A DNA stretch of 64,000 nucleotides from Bacillus subtilis. GTDB lineage: Bacteria; Pseudomonadota; Alphaproteobacteria; Rhizobiales; Rhizobiaceae. A model generated the notes under the pieces. That model saw only the letters and a program-made list of their open reading frames with translations. It was not told the origin of the DNA and did no database searches. Location: NCBI GenBank assembly GCA_021733665.1, contig JAHREI010000002.1, positions 682,001 to 746,000 on the forward strand, read 5' to 3'. Of this stretch, positions 1-9,782 are shown piece by piece. Position numbers and translations under genes: made by a program. The first letter of the stretch is position 1. Each line of letters begins with the position of its first letter.

Positions 1-1246
1 GGAAGAAGAACGGAACGATAGATTTATAAATATCAACCATAGTCACGCTGGACGGTGCGAGCGCCCGCATCATGAACAGGTTATAGCCGAAAGGCGGAGT
101 GATATAGGCAATCTGACAGGTGATCGTGTAGAGAATACCGAACCAGATCGCATTGAATCCGAGGCTTTTGACCAGCGGAATATAGAGCGGCGCTACGATA
201 ACCAGCATCGCCGTGTCATCCAGAAACATGCCAAGCACCACAAAGGACAGCAACATCAGGACAAGAATTGTCCACGGTGACAGATCAAAGGTACCGATCA
301 GCAGTTTTTCAATTGCTTTCACCGCACCGAGGCCATCATAGACCGATGAAAAGCATAGTGCGGCAAGGATGATCCAAAGAAACATACAGGAAATCATCAG
401 CGAATTACGCGTTGTTGTTTCCCATATCTGTTTCGTCAGCCGGCCGGTTACCAAAGCAGCCAATGTTGCCAGCAATGCGCCAACCACAGAGCTTTCCACC
501 AGACTGGTCACACCGGTCAGAAACAGCCCCATCATTGTACCGAAAATGATCAGTGGCAACAGACCAGCGCGCAGCGTTGAAAACTTCTCGGCCCATGTGA
601 TTTTGTCGAGTTCTTCTTTTGGCAAAGTTGGCCCGAGTTCCGGATTAATCCGACAACGGATATAAATATATACGGCAAACAAACCGGCCATCAGCAAGCC
701 CGGCCCGACACCGGCCAACCATAATTGCAATACCGGCTGACGGGCAATCATCGCATAGAGTACCAGTACCACACTGGGCGGGATCAAAATTCCAAGCGAG
801 CTGCCCGCCTGAATAACACCGGTGACCATCACTTTATTATAGCCGCGCTTGAGCAGTTCCGGCAGCGCAACGGTTGCGCCAATAGCCATACCGGCAACAC
901 TCAAGCCATTCATAGAGGAAATCACAACCATCAGCCCGATTGTGCCGAGCGCCAATCCGCCGCGAACCCCGCCAAACCAGACATGGAACATGCGGTAAAG
1001 ATTGCTGGCAATACCGGATTCCGATAGCATATAGCCCATGAAAACGAAGAACGGCACAGTGATCAGCGGATACCAGTTCAGCACCGCAAAAGTGGCATTG
1101 AACGGCATTTCAAATGCGCCATTGCCCCAGAGCAGCAGAGCGGCAAGTGAACCGACAAAACCGATCACACCAAAGACGCGCTGCCCGGTCATTAGCAGCA
1201 CCATCATTGTGGCAAACATAAAGAGGGTAATAAATTCCGAGCTCAT
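1..1246 (-). CDS. dctM: TRAP transporter large permease, DctM family (partial, cut by window edge)
   Basis: Large membrane subunit of a tripartite ATP-independent periplasmic transporter, which carries the solute across the inner membrane using an ion gradient. The start ATG at 1246 opens with MSSEFITLFMFATMMVLL and the frame stays open to the window edge, about 415 residues, which is nearly the usual 425-430. The hydrophobic helices are regularly spaced and the family segments FVFMGYMLSESGIA, SGASLGILIPPS-like (here AGSSLGILIPPSVVLVLY) and YTITCQIAYITPPFGYNLF are visible. Its ATG overlaps the dctQ stop as ATGA, so the two are translationally coupled. No DctP binding protein is seen upstream; it may lie beyond the left edge. 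Substrate is unknown, but the neighbouring N-formylglutamate amidohydrolase and RpiR regulator suggest an organic or amino acid derivative (inference). Confidence 0.9.
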   Translation of the reverse strand, partial: MSSEFITLFMFATMMVLLMTGQRVFGVIGFVGSLAALLLWGNGAFEMPFNATFAVLNWYPLITVPFFVFMGYMLSESGIASNLYRMFHVWFGGVRGGLALGTIGLMVVISSMNGLSVAGMAIGATVALPELLKRGYNKVMVTGVIQAGSSLGILIPPSVVLVLYAMIARQPVLQLWLAGVGPGLLMAGLFAVYIYIRCRINPELGPTLPKEELDKITWAEKFSTLRAGLLPLIIFGTMMGLFLTGVTSLVESSVVGALLATLAALVTGRLTKQIWETTTRNSLMISCMFLWIILAALCFSSVYDGLGAVKAIEKLLIGTFDLSPWTILVLMLLSFVVLGMFLDDTAMLVIVAPLYIPLVKSLGFNAIWFGILYTITCQIAYITPPFGYNLFMMRALAPSSVTMVDIYKSIVPFFF

Positions 1247-1803
1247 ACGATCTGCCCTTCCTGCGGTGCAGCATCAGGAACATAGGGTGCAGGTTTGATC
1301 GGCTTGCCGCGCCAGATTGCAAAATCCTTGATCAGATTGGATATGCACTGCAACAACAGCAGGAAAACACCAATGGTCATCAGCGTTTTAATCGGCCAGA
1401 GAACCGGTGCCCACGCGGTATAATTTTTCTGATTATAAACATAGGCATAATTGGTGCTGGACAAACCGCCTGCAAACATCACACTGAGATAGAAAATCAC
1501 ACAGAGAATGGTGATAATATCGGTCAGTGCCTTTTTCTTCGGCGTAAACCGGTCATAGAACAAGTCCATCCGCACATGCGCGCCCTGCTGCATCGCATAG
1601 GCACCGCCCAGCAGATAATAGGCAGACAGAATGAACTGCGACATCTCCAGTACCCAATTCACCGGCACGCCCAATACGACCCGCGAAAAGGTGGAATACA
1701 GCAAACAGCCTGCCATCAAAAAGATGAGATACATCGCACAGCGCCCGACCCGATAATTCAGCGCATCGACATATTTCACGAAGAGTCTGAGTATTTTCGG
1801 CAC
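1243..1803 (-). CDS. dctQ: TRAP transporter small permease, DctQ family
   Basis: Small membrane subunit of the TRAP transporter, 186 residues. It partners the DctM subunit encoded immediately downstream through an ATGA stop/start overlap. Four hydrophobic segments can be seen, near residues 20-40, 55-75, 95-115 and 140-160, as expected for DctQ. The start is GTG at 1803 with GGGAAC upstream at a long spacing; no better start was seen. It lies 129 bases after the N-formylglutamate amidohydrolase gene on the same strand and is probably cotranscribed with it. The tail (about 20 residues, proline and acid rich) is cytoplasmic-looking. Family assignment is firm; substrate is not known. Confidence 0.85.
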   Translation of the reverse strand: MPKILRLFVKYVDALNYRVGRCAMYLIFLMAGCLLYSTFSRVVLGVPVNWVLEMSQFILSAYYLLGGAYAMQQGAHVRMDLFYDRFTPKKKALTDIITILCVIFYLSVMFAGGLSSTNYAYVYNQKNYTAWAPVLWPIKTLMTIGVFLLLLQCISNLIKDFAIWRGKPIKPAPYVPDAAPQEGQIV

Positions 1804-1932
1804 TTTTTTGTTCCCGTTGTTTCAGGCTTTTTATGGCCGCTTTTCCGGCTCTTATGCCTGTATTCACCAGTTACCGTTTTCCCCTTGCCTTCCACCTGCT
1901 CCTCAACAGATCGGGATCAAGGTTATTTCTCC

Positions 1933-2745
1933 TTATACAGTCTCAATTTCCTGCAGAATTGCCGACAGACGAGCAGCCCAAAGAGCCTGTCCTTCTTCAT
2001 CCGCAATTTCATTATTCCGGATCTCCACCATCGCGCAGAGGTCGCCGCGTTTACGCGCATGACATTCTACCGTGTAGTAAACACGGTCATCGGGTGAATA
2101 AGGCTGGTTCACACCGACACTGACACCTGACTTCTCGCTATCCTTGCGCAATCCGGCAATCATTTTTGCTCCCAGCCGGTCATCAGCATCATGAATGATT
2201 CCGATTTCCCACGGCCGCCCCACGCCTTTATAAACCGGCGTATAGGAATGGATTGTAATCAAACGGCTTTCTTGCCCGCGCTTCCGGCGGGCTTCGATAA
2301 CCGCTTCGATTTTCGCGTGAAAGGGCTTATGCGACAGCGCAATACGCTCCTGACGCGCGGCTTCCGACAGATTATGATTACCCGGAACAACCGTAAATTC
2401 ACTGATTTCCGGAATAAGATCCGGTGCGGAAAGCGGTCTGTTGCAGTCGATCAGCAAGCGGGACAATCCGGCTTCAACCAAAGTGGCGTCCAGCGCTTTA
2501 CTCATGCGCCGCGCAACTTCTGCAGCACCCGGGTCCCACGCAATATGCGCTTCCAAATCCGCTTCAGACAAACCAAGACGCGCGAATTTCTCAGGCATAA
2601 AATTAGTCGCATGTTCGCAGATCAACAAATACGGGCTGCGACCCTGCTCATTGATCACCGTTGCCGCCGGTGTGACGGCGTCAGCGTCTGTATCGGAAAA
2701 TCGGGCATGCATGTCATTGCCGTGAGAATCGCGATGCTCCGCCAT
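1933..2745 (-). CDS. N-formylglutamate amidohydrolase family protein
   Basis: Predicted N-formylglutamate amidohydrolase (COG3931-type), an enzyme family that hydrolyses N-formylglutamate or related N-acyl amino acids in the cytoplasm. Visible family signatures are LLICEHATNF near the N-terminus, LLIDCNRP, LITIHSYTPVYKG and VNQPYSPDDRVYYTVECHA. The start at 2745 (270 residues) was chosen because GGGGAGG lies just before it; an upstream in-frame ATG at 2778 has no ribosome binding site. It is the first gene of a likely operon with dctQ and dctM, so the transporter may import its substrate. It is divergent from the RpiR-type regulator at 2932, a common arrangement for local control. The exact substrate cannot be read from sequence. 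Confidence 0.8.
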   Translation of the reverse strand: MAEHRDSHGNDMHARFSDTDADAVTPAATVINEQGRSPYLLICEHATNFMPEKFARLGLSEADLEAHIAWDPGAAEVARRMSKALDATLVEAGLSRLLIDCNRPLSAPDLIPEISEFTVVPGNHNLSEAARQERIALSHKPFHAKIEAVIEARRKRGQESRLITIHSYTPVYKGVGRPWEIGIIHDADDRLGAKMIAGLRKDSEKSGVSVGVNQPYSPDDRVYYTVECHARKRGDLCAMVEIRNNEIADEEGQALWAARLSAILQEIETV

Positions 2746-2763
2746 TCTGCCTCCCCTCATGCG

Positions 2764-2800
2764 TGTAAACTTTACCATTTACAGGTGTAACTTATGTTAC
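2764..2800. promoter_or_regulatory. Two adjacent inverted repeats in divergent promoter region (candidate RpiR operators)
   Basis: TGTAAA at 2764-2769 is mirrored by TTTACA at 2778-2783, and directly beside it GTAAC (2787-2791) and GTTAC (2796-2800) form a second inverted repeat with a TTAT centre. Both fall between the divergent amidohydrolase/TRAP operon and the RpiR regulator, where an autoregulatory operator would be expected. The link to RpiR is inferred from position only. Confidence 0.4.
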
Positions 2801-2931
2801 GTTATTTTTTATTTCGCACTATTGTGTATCATCTCATACGCATTATTATCTTTTGTCAAACGGTATTTTTAAACGGATTGAAACCACGCCGCTCAATCAC
2901 AGGCAGCCTTCAAAAACTGACGGGAATAACA

Positions 2932-3771
2932 ATGAATAACAGTATCGCTGAGCTGATTACCGAGCGGATTGATACGATGCCACCAGGCGAGCGCAATGCT
3001 GCCCAGACCCTGATTGCTAATTACCCGCTGCTCGGCCTTAAAACCGTTGCAGAATTTTCCATGCAGGCCGGTGTCAGTTCACCGACGATATTGCGCTTCA
3101 TCAACCGGCTTGGTTTTCAAAACTATCCTGACTTTCAGGCACGCCTTCAGGAAGAGCTTGCGGCGCAATTGCAATCCCCGCACAACCGCAATGAAAGTCA
3201 GCCAATACAACAGGATACAACCTATCCGGCTTTGGACTATACGCTTGAAAATATCCGTGAAACCTTCCGTCATATCAGCGAAAAACAACTGGGCGATATT
3301 GTACGCGCACTGACCACGGCACGCGGCAATATTTATCTTATCGGCGGACGATTTACCGATCCGGTGGCACAATATATGGCCGCGCATATGACGGTTATTC
3401 GTCCTCATGTCTTTCACATCACCGGTCAGGAAAGTGCATGGCGTGACAGGTTGCTGGATATGGGGCGCAAAGATATACTGATTGTGTTTGATATCAGACG
3501 CTATCAGGAAAGCCTGCTGCATCTGGCTGAAACCGCTAAAAGCCGCGGTGTTGAGATATTACTGATCACCGATCAGTGGCTGTCACCGATCGCGCGTTTT
3601 GCCCGTCATGTACTGGCTGCACGCACAGGTGTTCCGTCCGCATGGGATTCGTCAGCTGCCCTGTTTGTACTGGCGGAGAGCATTATCCGTGAAATGACCA
3701 GACAGCCGGATCAGAATACCGCTGCGCGAATTAAGGAGCTGGAAGAGCTGAGACTAAAAAACCGGCTGTGA
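2932..3771 (+). CDS. MurR/RpiR family transcriptional regulator
   Basis: Transcription factor with an N-terminal RpiR helix-turn-helix domain (about residues 1-80, including TVAEFSMQAGVSSPTILRFI) and a C-terminal SIS sugar-isomerase fold (about 125-260, including NIYLIGGRF and ILIVFDIRRY). Length is 279 residues from ATG 2932, normal for the family. That start has GGGAATAACA ahead of it and fits the family N-terminus; a longer in-frame ATG at 2794 would add 46 unconserved residues that overlap the promoter. Such regulators bind phosphorylated sugars or similar ligands through the SIS domain. It probably controls the divergent amidohydrolase-TRAP operon. Ligand is unknown. Confidence 0.85.
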   Translation: MNNSIAELITERIDTMPPGERNAAQTLIANYPLLGLKTVAEFSMQAGVSSPTILRFINRLGFQNYPDFQARLQEELAAQLQSPHNRNESQPIQQDTTYPALDYTLENIRETFRHISEKQLGDIVRALTTARGNIYLIGGRFTDPVAQYMAAHMTVIRPHVFHITGQESAWRDRLLDMGRKDILIVFDIRRYQESLLHLAETAKSRGVEILLITDQWLSPIARFARHVLAARTGVPSAWDSSAALFVLAESIIREMTRQPDQNTAARIKELEELRLKNRL

Positions 3772-4017
3772 CAACAGTCATATTTCTCACACAGATTTTT
3801 TATAAAAACTCTTTTCTTTCAACCTCTCATCTTTCGATGTAATGGGATGAAAATAAATTATTCAATAAAAGGAACCGCAGCGTGTGGGAGGCACAATGCG
3901 GGCACTCCTGCTACGCCGCTTTGAAATACAAAAACGAACAAATGCCCTGAAATCAGACTTTTGAGGGCAAAACTATAAGGAAAACGCTGATTAGCAGCGA
4001 TTTCAGGAAAACAGATA

Positions 4018-5244
4018 ATGACAGATTCCTCCCCCGCACTGGTGTTGGACAGCCCCGCCGCCACCGATGCTGAACCGGTAGAACGCACCGTAAATTTCAA
4101 ACTGGTTTTGCTGGCACTTGCAATGGGCGGTTTTGCAATCGGCACCACTGAATTTGCAGCCATGAGCCTGCTGCCATATTTCTCTGTCGGTCTTGGCATT
4201 GATGAACCGACCGCCGGCCATGTGATCAGCGCCTATGCATTGGGTGTGGTTGTCGGTGCGCCGATCCTCGCCGTCTTCTTTGCCCGCATGTCACGGCGTA
4301 CACTGGCAATGGGACTGATGGCTGTCTTTGCCGTTGCCAACGTACTCAGTGCATTATCACCATCCTATCACTGGATGTTGTTGTTCCGCTTTATGAGCGG
4401 TTTGCCGCACGGCGCTTATTTCGGCGTTGCTGCGCTGATGGCGGCCTCGCTGGTACCGATCAACCGCCGCGCATGGGCCGTTGGCCGCGTTATGCTCGGC
4501 CTGTCCATTGCAACAGTGATCGGCGTACCATTTGCGACATGGCTCGGTCAGGCACTTGGCTGGCGTTGGGGCTTTGGTGTTACCGGCGTACTGGCAACAA
4601 TTACCTTCCTGATGATTATGGCCTTTGCACCGAAAGACCCGCCGCGTCCGGGCGCAACACCTTTGCGCGAATTGAGTGCACTTAAAAACCGTCAGGTCTG
4701 GCTGACACTGGCAATCGGTGCCATCGGCTTTGGTGGTTTGTTTGCGGTCTATTCCTATATTGCCTCAACGCTTCTCGAAGTAACCGGTGTTGCTCCTTAC
4801 TGGGTACCAGTTGTGCTGACGATTTTCGGTATCGGCATGACCTGCGGCACGCTAATCGGCTCATGGGGCGCAGACCGCGCCTTGATGCCGACTGCCGGTA
4901 TTTTGCTGCTGTCCAATGCAATCTTTCTGGTTATTTTCCCGTTCGTCGTCATGAATGTCTGGCTGCTGACCGGTCTGGTCTTCCTGATCGGTTGTACCGG
5001 AGGTCTTGGAACAGTTCTGCAAACCCGCCTGATGGATGTGGCACAAGATGCACAGACTTTGGCCGCAGCGCTTAATCACAGCGCATTCAACGTCGCCAAT
5101 GCGCTTGGGCCGTGGTTGGCAGGTATGTCCATTGCTGCAGGCTACGGCTTCGCCTCTTCCGGTTTTGTCGGCTGTGCGCTTGCACTCGGTGGCTTGCTCA
5201 TCTGGGCAATTGCCCTGTGGGACTCCCGTCGCACCGGCATCTGA
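4018..5244 (+). CDS. MFS transporter, drug/arabinose-efflux type (DHA1, AraJ-like)
   Basis: Inner-membrane proton-driven exporter of the major facilitator superfamily, 408 residues. About twelve hydrophobic helices are visible, preceded by a 35-residue hydrophilic tail. The motif FAIGTTEFAAMSLLPYFS in helix 1 and the loop FFARMSRRTLAMGL (motif A position) are typical of the AraJ/YdhP branch, which includes exporters of sugars and drugs. RBS AGGAAAACAG precedes ATG 4018. It is a single-gene unit closed by the hairpin at 5271. The 246 bases before it contain no other recognisable gene. Substrate cannot be predicted. Confidence 0.85.
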   Translation: MTDSSPALVLDSPAATDAEPVERTVNFKLVLLALAMGGFAIGTTEFAAMSLLPYFSVGLGIDEPTAGHVISAYALGVVVGAPILAVFFARMSRRTLAMGLMAVFAVANVLSALSPSYHWMLLFRFMSGLPHGAYFGVAALMAASLVPINRRAWAVGRVMLGLSIATVIGVPFATWLGQALGWRWGFGVTGVLATITFLMIMAFAPKDPPRPGATPLRELSALKNRQVWLTLAIGAIGFGGLFAVYSYIASTLLEVTGVAPYWVPVVLTIFGIGMTCGTLIGSWGADRALMPTAGILLLSNAIFLVIFPFVVMNVWLLTGLVFLIGCTGGLGTVLQTRLMDVAQDAQTLAAALNHSAFNVANALGPWLAGMSIAAGYGFASSGFVGCALALGGLLIWAIALWDSRRTGI

Positions 5245-5270
5245 GAACAGACAAAAACATGCAATAAAAA

Positions 5271-5301
5271 AGCCGGCAGAGAGATTACCCTGCCGGCTTT
5301 T
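5271..5301. terminator. Bidirectional rho-independent terminator
   Basis: AGCCGGCAG (5271-5279) pairs with CTGCCGGCTT (5290-5299) and both flanks are A/T runs, so it can end the MFS gene on + and the amino-acid binding protein gene on -. Confidence 0.85.
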
Positions 5302-5322
5302 CTCTATTGATAAAGAGAGAAC

Positions 5323-6426
5323 TTAGTTAGCAACGATTTTGCCGTCTTCCCATTTGTAGACCACGAAGGTCGGGGAAGTCAGGTCACCGTTCTTGTCATA
5401 GGTCAGATCACCAATAATGGTTTTCGATTCCAGACCATCATGCAGAACTTTGGCTACATCAGCTGCATTGTCCGCTTTACCAACCTTTTCGATACCGGCT
5501 TTCAGAACCTGCACAGCAGCATAGCCATTCAGGGTGAACACTTCCGGCGCAATATTCTTGGCCTTCAGCGCGTCAACAGCTTCAGCGGCAGCTGGATTCT
5601 GCGTCACATCAACGGCATTAGTGAAGAGTGTACCTGCACCTGTATCACCGGCAATAGCCCAATATTCAGTATTGGACAGGCCTTCGCCACCAACCAGCAG
5701 AAGCTTTACACCCTGATCGGCAAGCTGACGGGACAGAAGACCGGCTTCCGGATGGTAACCACCGAAATACAGCACTTCCACACCGCTGTTCTTGATCTTG
5801 CTGACGAGCGCGCTGAGATCTTTTTCACCCGGTGTCAGGGATTCATACAAAACTTCTTTGATGCCTGCTTTGTTCAGGCTGTCTTTAAAGCTGTCTGCCA
5901 GACCCTGACCGTAAGGGGCTTTATCATGTAAAACGCCGACTTTTTTATCAGCCAGATTTTTTGCAACATATTCAGCAGCAACAACAGCCTGCTGATCATC
6001 ACGGCCACAGGTACGGAAAACATTTTCCAGACCACGGTTTGTCAGGCTTGGCGCGGTTGCAGTTGGCGTTACCATCACAACACCGGCCTCAGCCAGCGCA
6101 TCAGAAACAGCCATAGCGGAACCGGAGGTCACAGGACCTACAACGAACTGAATGCCGTCACCGATCAGCTGGTTGGCAGCAGAAACGCCCTGCTTAGGGT
6201 CAGCCGCATCATCCACCAGTTTCAGGACAACTTTCTCACCGAGAATGCCGCCGTTCTTGTTGATATTTTCAACAGCGGTTTCGGCACCGTTTTTCACCTG
6301 AATACCGTAGGCAGCAACGCTACCGGTTACCGGTGCAATCAGACCAATGGTAATATCGGCATAAGCCTGGGAAGCAAACGCAAGTGTTGCAGCAAAGGCT
6401 ACCCCGGATAATAATGAACGACGCAT
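5323..6426 (-). CDS. Branched-chain amino acid ABC transporter substrate-binding protein (LivJ/BraC-like)
   Basis: Periplasmic binding protein of the Leu/Ile/Val family, 367 residues from ATG 6426, with GGAGGAAGAG immediately upstream. A signal peptide ([18 protein letters not shown]... cleaved after QAYA) is followed by [18 protein letters not shown], the standard mature start of this type I binding fold. The segments [15 protein letters not shown] and [19 protein letters not shown] are ligand-lobe landmarks. No permease or ATPase gene lies beside it, so it must use transporter subunits encoded elsewhere. An upstream in-frame ATG at 6459 lacks a binding site. It could bind amino acids other than the branched-chain ones. 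Confidence 0.9.
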   Translation of the reverse strand: MRRSLLSGVAFAATLAFASQAYADITIGLIAPVTGSVAAYGIQVKNGAETAVENINKNGGILGEKVVLKLVDDAADPKQGVSAANQLIGDGIQFVVGPVTSGSAMAVSDALAEAGVVMVTPTATAPSLTNRGLENVFRTCGRDDQQAVVAAEYVAKNLADKKVGVLHDKAPYGQGLADSFKDSLNKAGIKEVLYESLTPGEKDLSALVSKIKNSGVEVLYFGGYHPEAGLLSRQLADQGVKLLLVGGEGLSNTEYWAIAGDTGAGTLFTNAVDVTQNPAAAEAVDALKAKNIAPEVFTLNGYAAVQVLKAGIEKVGKADNAADVAKVLHDGLESKTIIGDLTYDKNGDLTSPTFVVYKWEDGKIVAN

Positions 6427-6542
6427 CTCTTCCTCCAAAACAGTCCCGTCACGGGACATAATTAAAACACAAGCCCCCGTGCGCGCTTTGTACGTCGCGT
6501 GACGGTTCGTAACTCCTGTCTCACCATATTATGGTCAGACGA

Positions 6543-9248
6543 TCAGTCTTCCTTTTCCAGCATCTCCTTCACAGCGGTCGCCAGCTGCTTCAGTGAGAAC
6601 GGCTTCGGAAGGAACCCGAATTGAGCATCTTCAGGCAGATTCTTTGCAAAAGCATCTTCTGCATAGCCTGAAACGAAAATAAACTTAATGTTTGGATAGG
6701 ATTTGCGCAACTCTCTTAAAAGGGTAGGACCATCCATTTCCGGCATAACCACGTCAGAAACAATAATATCGACCTTACCTTCAAGTTCTTCCAGCACTTC
6801 CAGCGCCTCAACGCCGGACGATGCCTCGTGAACTGTATAGCCTCTTGTCTGCAGCGCACGGACACCGCCCATACGCACTGCATCTTCATCCTCAACCAGC
6901 AGAACTGTTGCTGAACCGGAGAGATCAGCCTGTTTTTCTGCTTTCTTTTCAACAGGCGCAGGCTTTTTCGCCACCACGGCCTGTTCATCAGGCATACCAT
7001 TGGCATCCAGTACAACCGGTGCTTTTTCTTCGATAAAGCGTGGCAGATAGATACGGAATACAGTGCCTTTACCCAGTGTTGAATCACAGAAAATGAAACC
7101 ACCGGTCTGCTTGATAATGCCGTAGACCATAGAAAGGCCAAGGCCAGTGCCTTTACCTACTTCTTTAGTCGTAAAGAACGGTTCAAAGATCTTGGCGAGG
7201 ATATCTGCCGGAATACCGGTACCCGAATCTTCAACTTCATAAAGCACGTAATCGGCTTCCGGCAGTTCACGATAGCCCAGTGCCGCTGCTTCAGATGTTT
7301 CAACATTACGGGTACGCACTGTAATCGTGCCGCCATCCGGCATCGCATCACGCGCGTTGACCACGAGATTGACGGCAACCTGCTCAAACTGACCAAGGTC
7401 AGCCTTTACCGGCCACAAATCGCGACCATGCTCGATTTTCAGCGTAATATCCGTACCAACAAGACGCGCCAGCAACATGCGCAGATCCGCCAGCACATCT
7501 GTCAGGTCAAGCACTTCCGGACGCAAGGTCTGGCGGCGCGAGAAAGCCAGCAACTGGCGTACCAGCGAGGCCGCACGATTGGCATTCTGTTTGATATTCA
7601 TAATATCAGGGAAAGACGGATCAGATGCGTGATGATTACTCAAAAGCAAATCCGAAGACATGATGATCGCGGTCAGCACATTATTGAAGTCGTGGGCAAT
7701 ACCACCTGCAAGCTGGCCTACAGCCTGCATTTTCTGGCTCTGCGCCATCTGCCCTTCCAGAGCCTTCTGCTCAGTGGTTTCTACGGCAGAAACAATAGCC
7801 GCCTCTTCTACCGCTTCTCCACCGATATCTGATACCGGACTGACATAGAAACGGATATGACGCTCATCATTACCAGGCAAAACTGTATCAATCGGCGTAA
7901 TGCTCGCCTGACCGGCAAAAGCCGATGCCAATGCACGAGAAATCGTTTCACGGTCACGCGGATGCACCACGCTTTCCAGTGAAATTTGCTTATCCAGCGT
8001 ATCGCGGTCCACATCGGAACCGAAAATATCCAGAAAACGCGCATTGGTTGAAAGAATACGGCCATTCACATCAACAGAAGCGATTGCCATCGGCGCGGAA
8101 TTAAAGAAGCGCGTAAAGCGCACTTCAGCAGAGCGCTGTGCGGCAGATGAATCATTACCTTCAGCGCGATTGAGGACTATTGTCCGGCTGGTACCGCGCG
8201 AACCGTCACGTGGCTGCTGTACGCGGTGATAAAAGCGCACAGCAAGGCTCTGGCCATTGCTCTTTGTCAGATCAAGATCAATCACCGTATTGCGGCTGGA
8301 ACCCGGATCAGCACGCACCGCATTGATGAGTGACATGCCGTTACCGGCAACAATATCCTGCAAGGTCAGTGAACCGGCAGTAAATTTAGTGAGATCAATC
8401 CCCAGCCATTCCGCCAGCGTGGCATTAATATAGATGATACGACCAAGCGTATCAGCTGAAAAGAAACCGGCCGGTGCATGATCCAGATGATCAATGGCTT
8501 CCTGCAAATCCTGAAAGAAACGTTCCTGTTCAGCACGTTCTTCCGAAATATCGGTAATCTGCCACGCAAACAAAGGTCCTGCAGTCTCGCTCAGCGGATT
8601 GGTCTGCGGTGCAATCACCGGACGCGCTTTAACACGATACCATGCTGCAGCTTCCATACCGCGGGCAGATGAACCGATCAGACGAATCTCTTCCTGTGCG
8701 GACAGTCCGTCACGCACGGCATTATTCAGCCGATAAACCGCCTCCAGTGCCGAAGGTTCGCCAGCCAAGACGGCGTCAAGCGTTGGCAAATCAGCGGCAT
8801 TCTCTGCGCCCATCATCTGCGCATAAGCCTGATTGGCATAAACGATATGCCCTTTAGCATCGGTAATCACCGTGCCTTCCGGCATAGAATCCAGCAGCGT
8901 ATCGACCACATCATCATGCTCTTCACGCGGACTGAACTGGATAAGACCGGTTGCCCAGCCGATCAGGCAAAACACGCCCATAATCGACAGAAGCCCGAGC
9001 AATATCAGCAAGAAGGCATCGCCAAGCTGTTCACGGAACACAAAATAGAGTCCTGCCACAGCGATCAATAAGACGCCCAGCGTCAGCAATCTGAGCGCAG
9101 CAGGATTCTTTTTTGCAGAAGCAGTGTTTTTTGGAAAAGAATTTGTCCGTGATGGCTGAGACATAAGCCCCAATATCCCTTTTCTTGCGCCGTACATCCG
9201 GCGGTTCAGCAGATCCGCCGCTGATGCGTCGTCCGCAATATCGGGCAT
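6543..9248 (-). CDS. cckA: Cell-cycle hybrid histidine kinase CckA
   Basis: Membrane hybrid sensor kinase, 901 residues. In alphaproteobacteria CckA phosphorylates ChpT, which passes phosphate to CtrA and CpdR and so controls the cell cycle. Order: two transmembrane helices (about 50-71 and 78-102), three PAS-like domains (about 115-200, 245-310, 375-450), a HisKA domain with the phospho-acceptor in [11 protein letters not shown], an HATPase domain with [14 protein letters not shown] and [15 protein letters not shown], and a C-terminal receiver (about 780-900) with the acceptor Asp in [14 protein letters not shown]. All key residues appear present. The start is unsure: ATGs at 9248, 9197 and 9164 are all possible and none has a clear binding site. 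It stands alone, divergent from the FliO-like gene. Confidence 0.92.
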   Translation of the reverse strand: MPDIADDASAADLLNRRMYGARKGILGLMSQPSRTNSFPKNTASAKKNPAALRLLTLGVLLIAVAGLYFVFREQLGDAFLLILLGLLSIMGVFCLIGWATGLIQFSPREEHDDVVDTLLDSMPEGTVITDAKGHIVYANQAYAQMMGAENAADLPTLDAVLAGEPSALEAVYRLNNAVRDGLSAQEEIRLIGSSARGMEAAAWYRVKARPVIAPQTNPLSETAGPLFAWQITDISEERAEQERFFQDLQEAIDHLDHAPAGFFSADTLGRIIYINATLAEWLGIDLTKFTAGSLTLQDIVAGNGMSLINAVRADPGSSRNTVIDLDLTKSNGQSLAVRFYHRVQQPRDGSRGTSRTIVLNRAEGNDSSAAQRSAEVRFTRFFNSAPMAIASVDVNGRILSTNARFLDIFGSDVDRDTLDKQISLESVVHPRDRETISRALASAFAGQASITPIDTVLPGNDERHIRFYVSPVSDIGGEAVEEAAIVSAVETTEQKALEGQMAQSQKMQAVGQLAGGIAHDFNNVLTAIIMSSDLLLSNHHASDPSFPDIMNIKQNANRAASLVRQLLAFSRRQTLRPEVLDLTDVLADLRMLLARLVGTDITLKIEHGRDLWPVKADLGQFEQVAVNLVVNARDAMPDGGTITVRTRNVETSEAAALGYRELPEADYVLYEVEDSGTGIPADILAKIFEPFFTTKEVGKGTGLGLSMVYGIIKQTGGFIFCDSTLGKGTVFRIYLPRFIEEKAPVVLDANGMPDEQAVVAKKPAPVEKKAEKQADLSGSATVLLVEDEDAVRMGGVRALQTRGYTVHEASSGVEALEVLEELEGKVDIIVSDVVMPEMDGPTLLRELRKSYPNIKFIFVSGYAEDAFAKNLPEDAQFGFLPKPFSLKQLATAVKEMLEKED

Positions 9249-9782
9249 CAGCTTATCAGTTCAGGTGCAACACAATCTCCACCCTATTGATAAACCCAGC
9301 CTTATGAGGTTTTTCAGAATTATGCTTTAGAGTATTTCCCAGTCAAATGGAATTCTCCGCAGATTGCGCCAGCACAACAGACACGACAGAAGCACGAAAA
9401 TCTTGTGTCATTTTGCACCTCATCCCCTCTATATGCTGACCGCTTTTTTCTGAAACTGCTTATTTATTGCCTGTACAGTCTTCACAAGCGATTAATTTCA
9501 GCCTGTTTTTGTGCAAAAAACGCATTTTCCGTGCGTAACGCTCACAGGCATTTTCAAGCGGATAAATATGTTTTAAACTTTCATTCAGTTTAAAGATTTA
9601 CTTTCAGGGTAATATGCGTTTTTACAGACGCAAAACCACCACTGATCACACACTATACTGGTCTCAAGCGCCCTTTAGCGGCCTGAAAACCGTGTTTAAA
9701 AACAAGCAGGTTATGCAATTATGCGGTTGAAGCGTTTATCAACGCCGCAGAGATTGCATGATTCTTATAAGGACGATTGAAT
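9249..9782. other. Long divergent intergenic region between cckA and the FliO-like gene
   Basis: About 530 bases with no credible gene. A perfect inverted repeat, TTTAAACT (9572-9579) and AGTTTAAA (9587-9594) with a 7-base centre, lies about 190 bases before the FliO-like gene and could be an operator. No consensus CtrA site (TTAA-N7-TTAA) was found. The rest shows no evident RNA gene. Confidence 0.5.

Noticed and set aside
9405-9593. 62-codon frame in the cckA upstream region
   Set aside because: No binding site and odd composition; it covers the palindrome at 9572.
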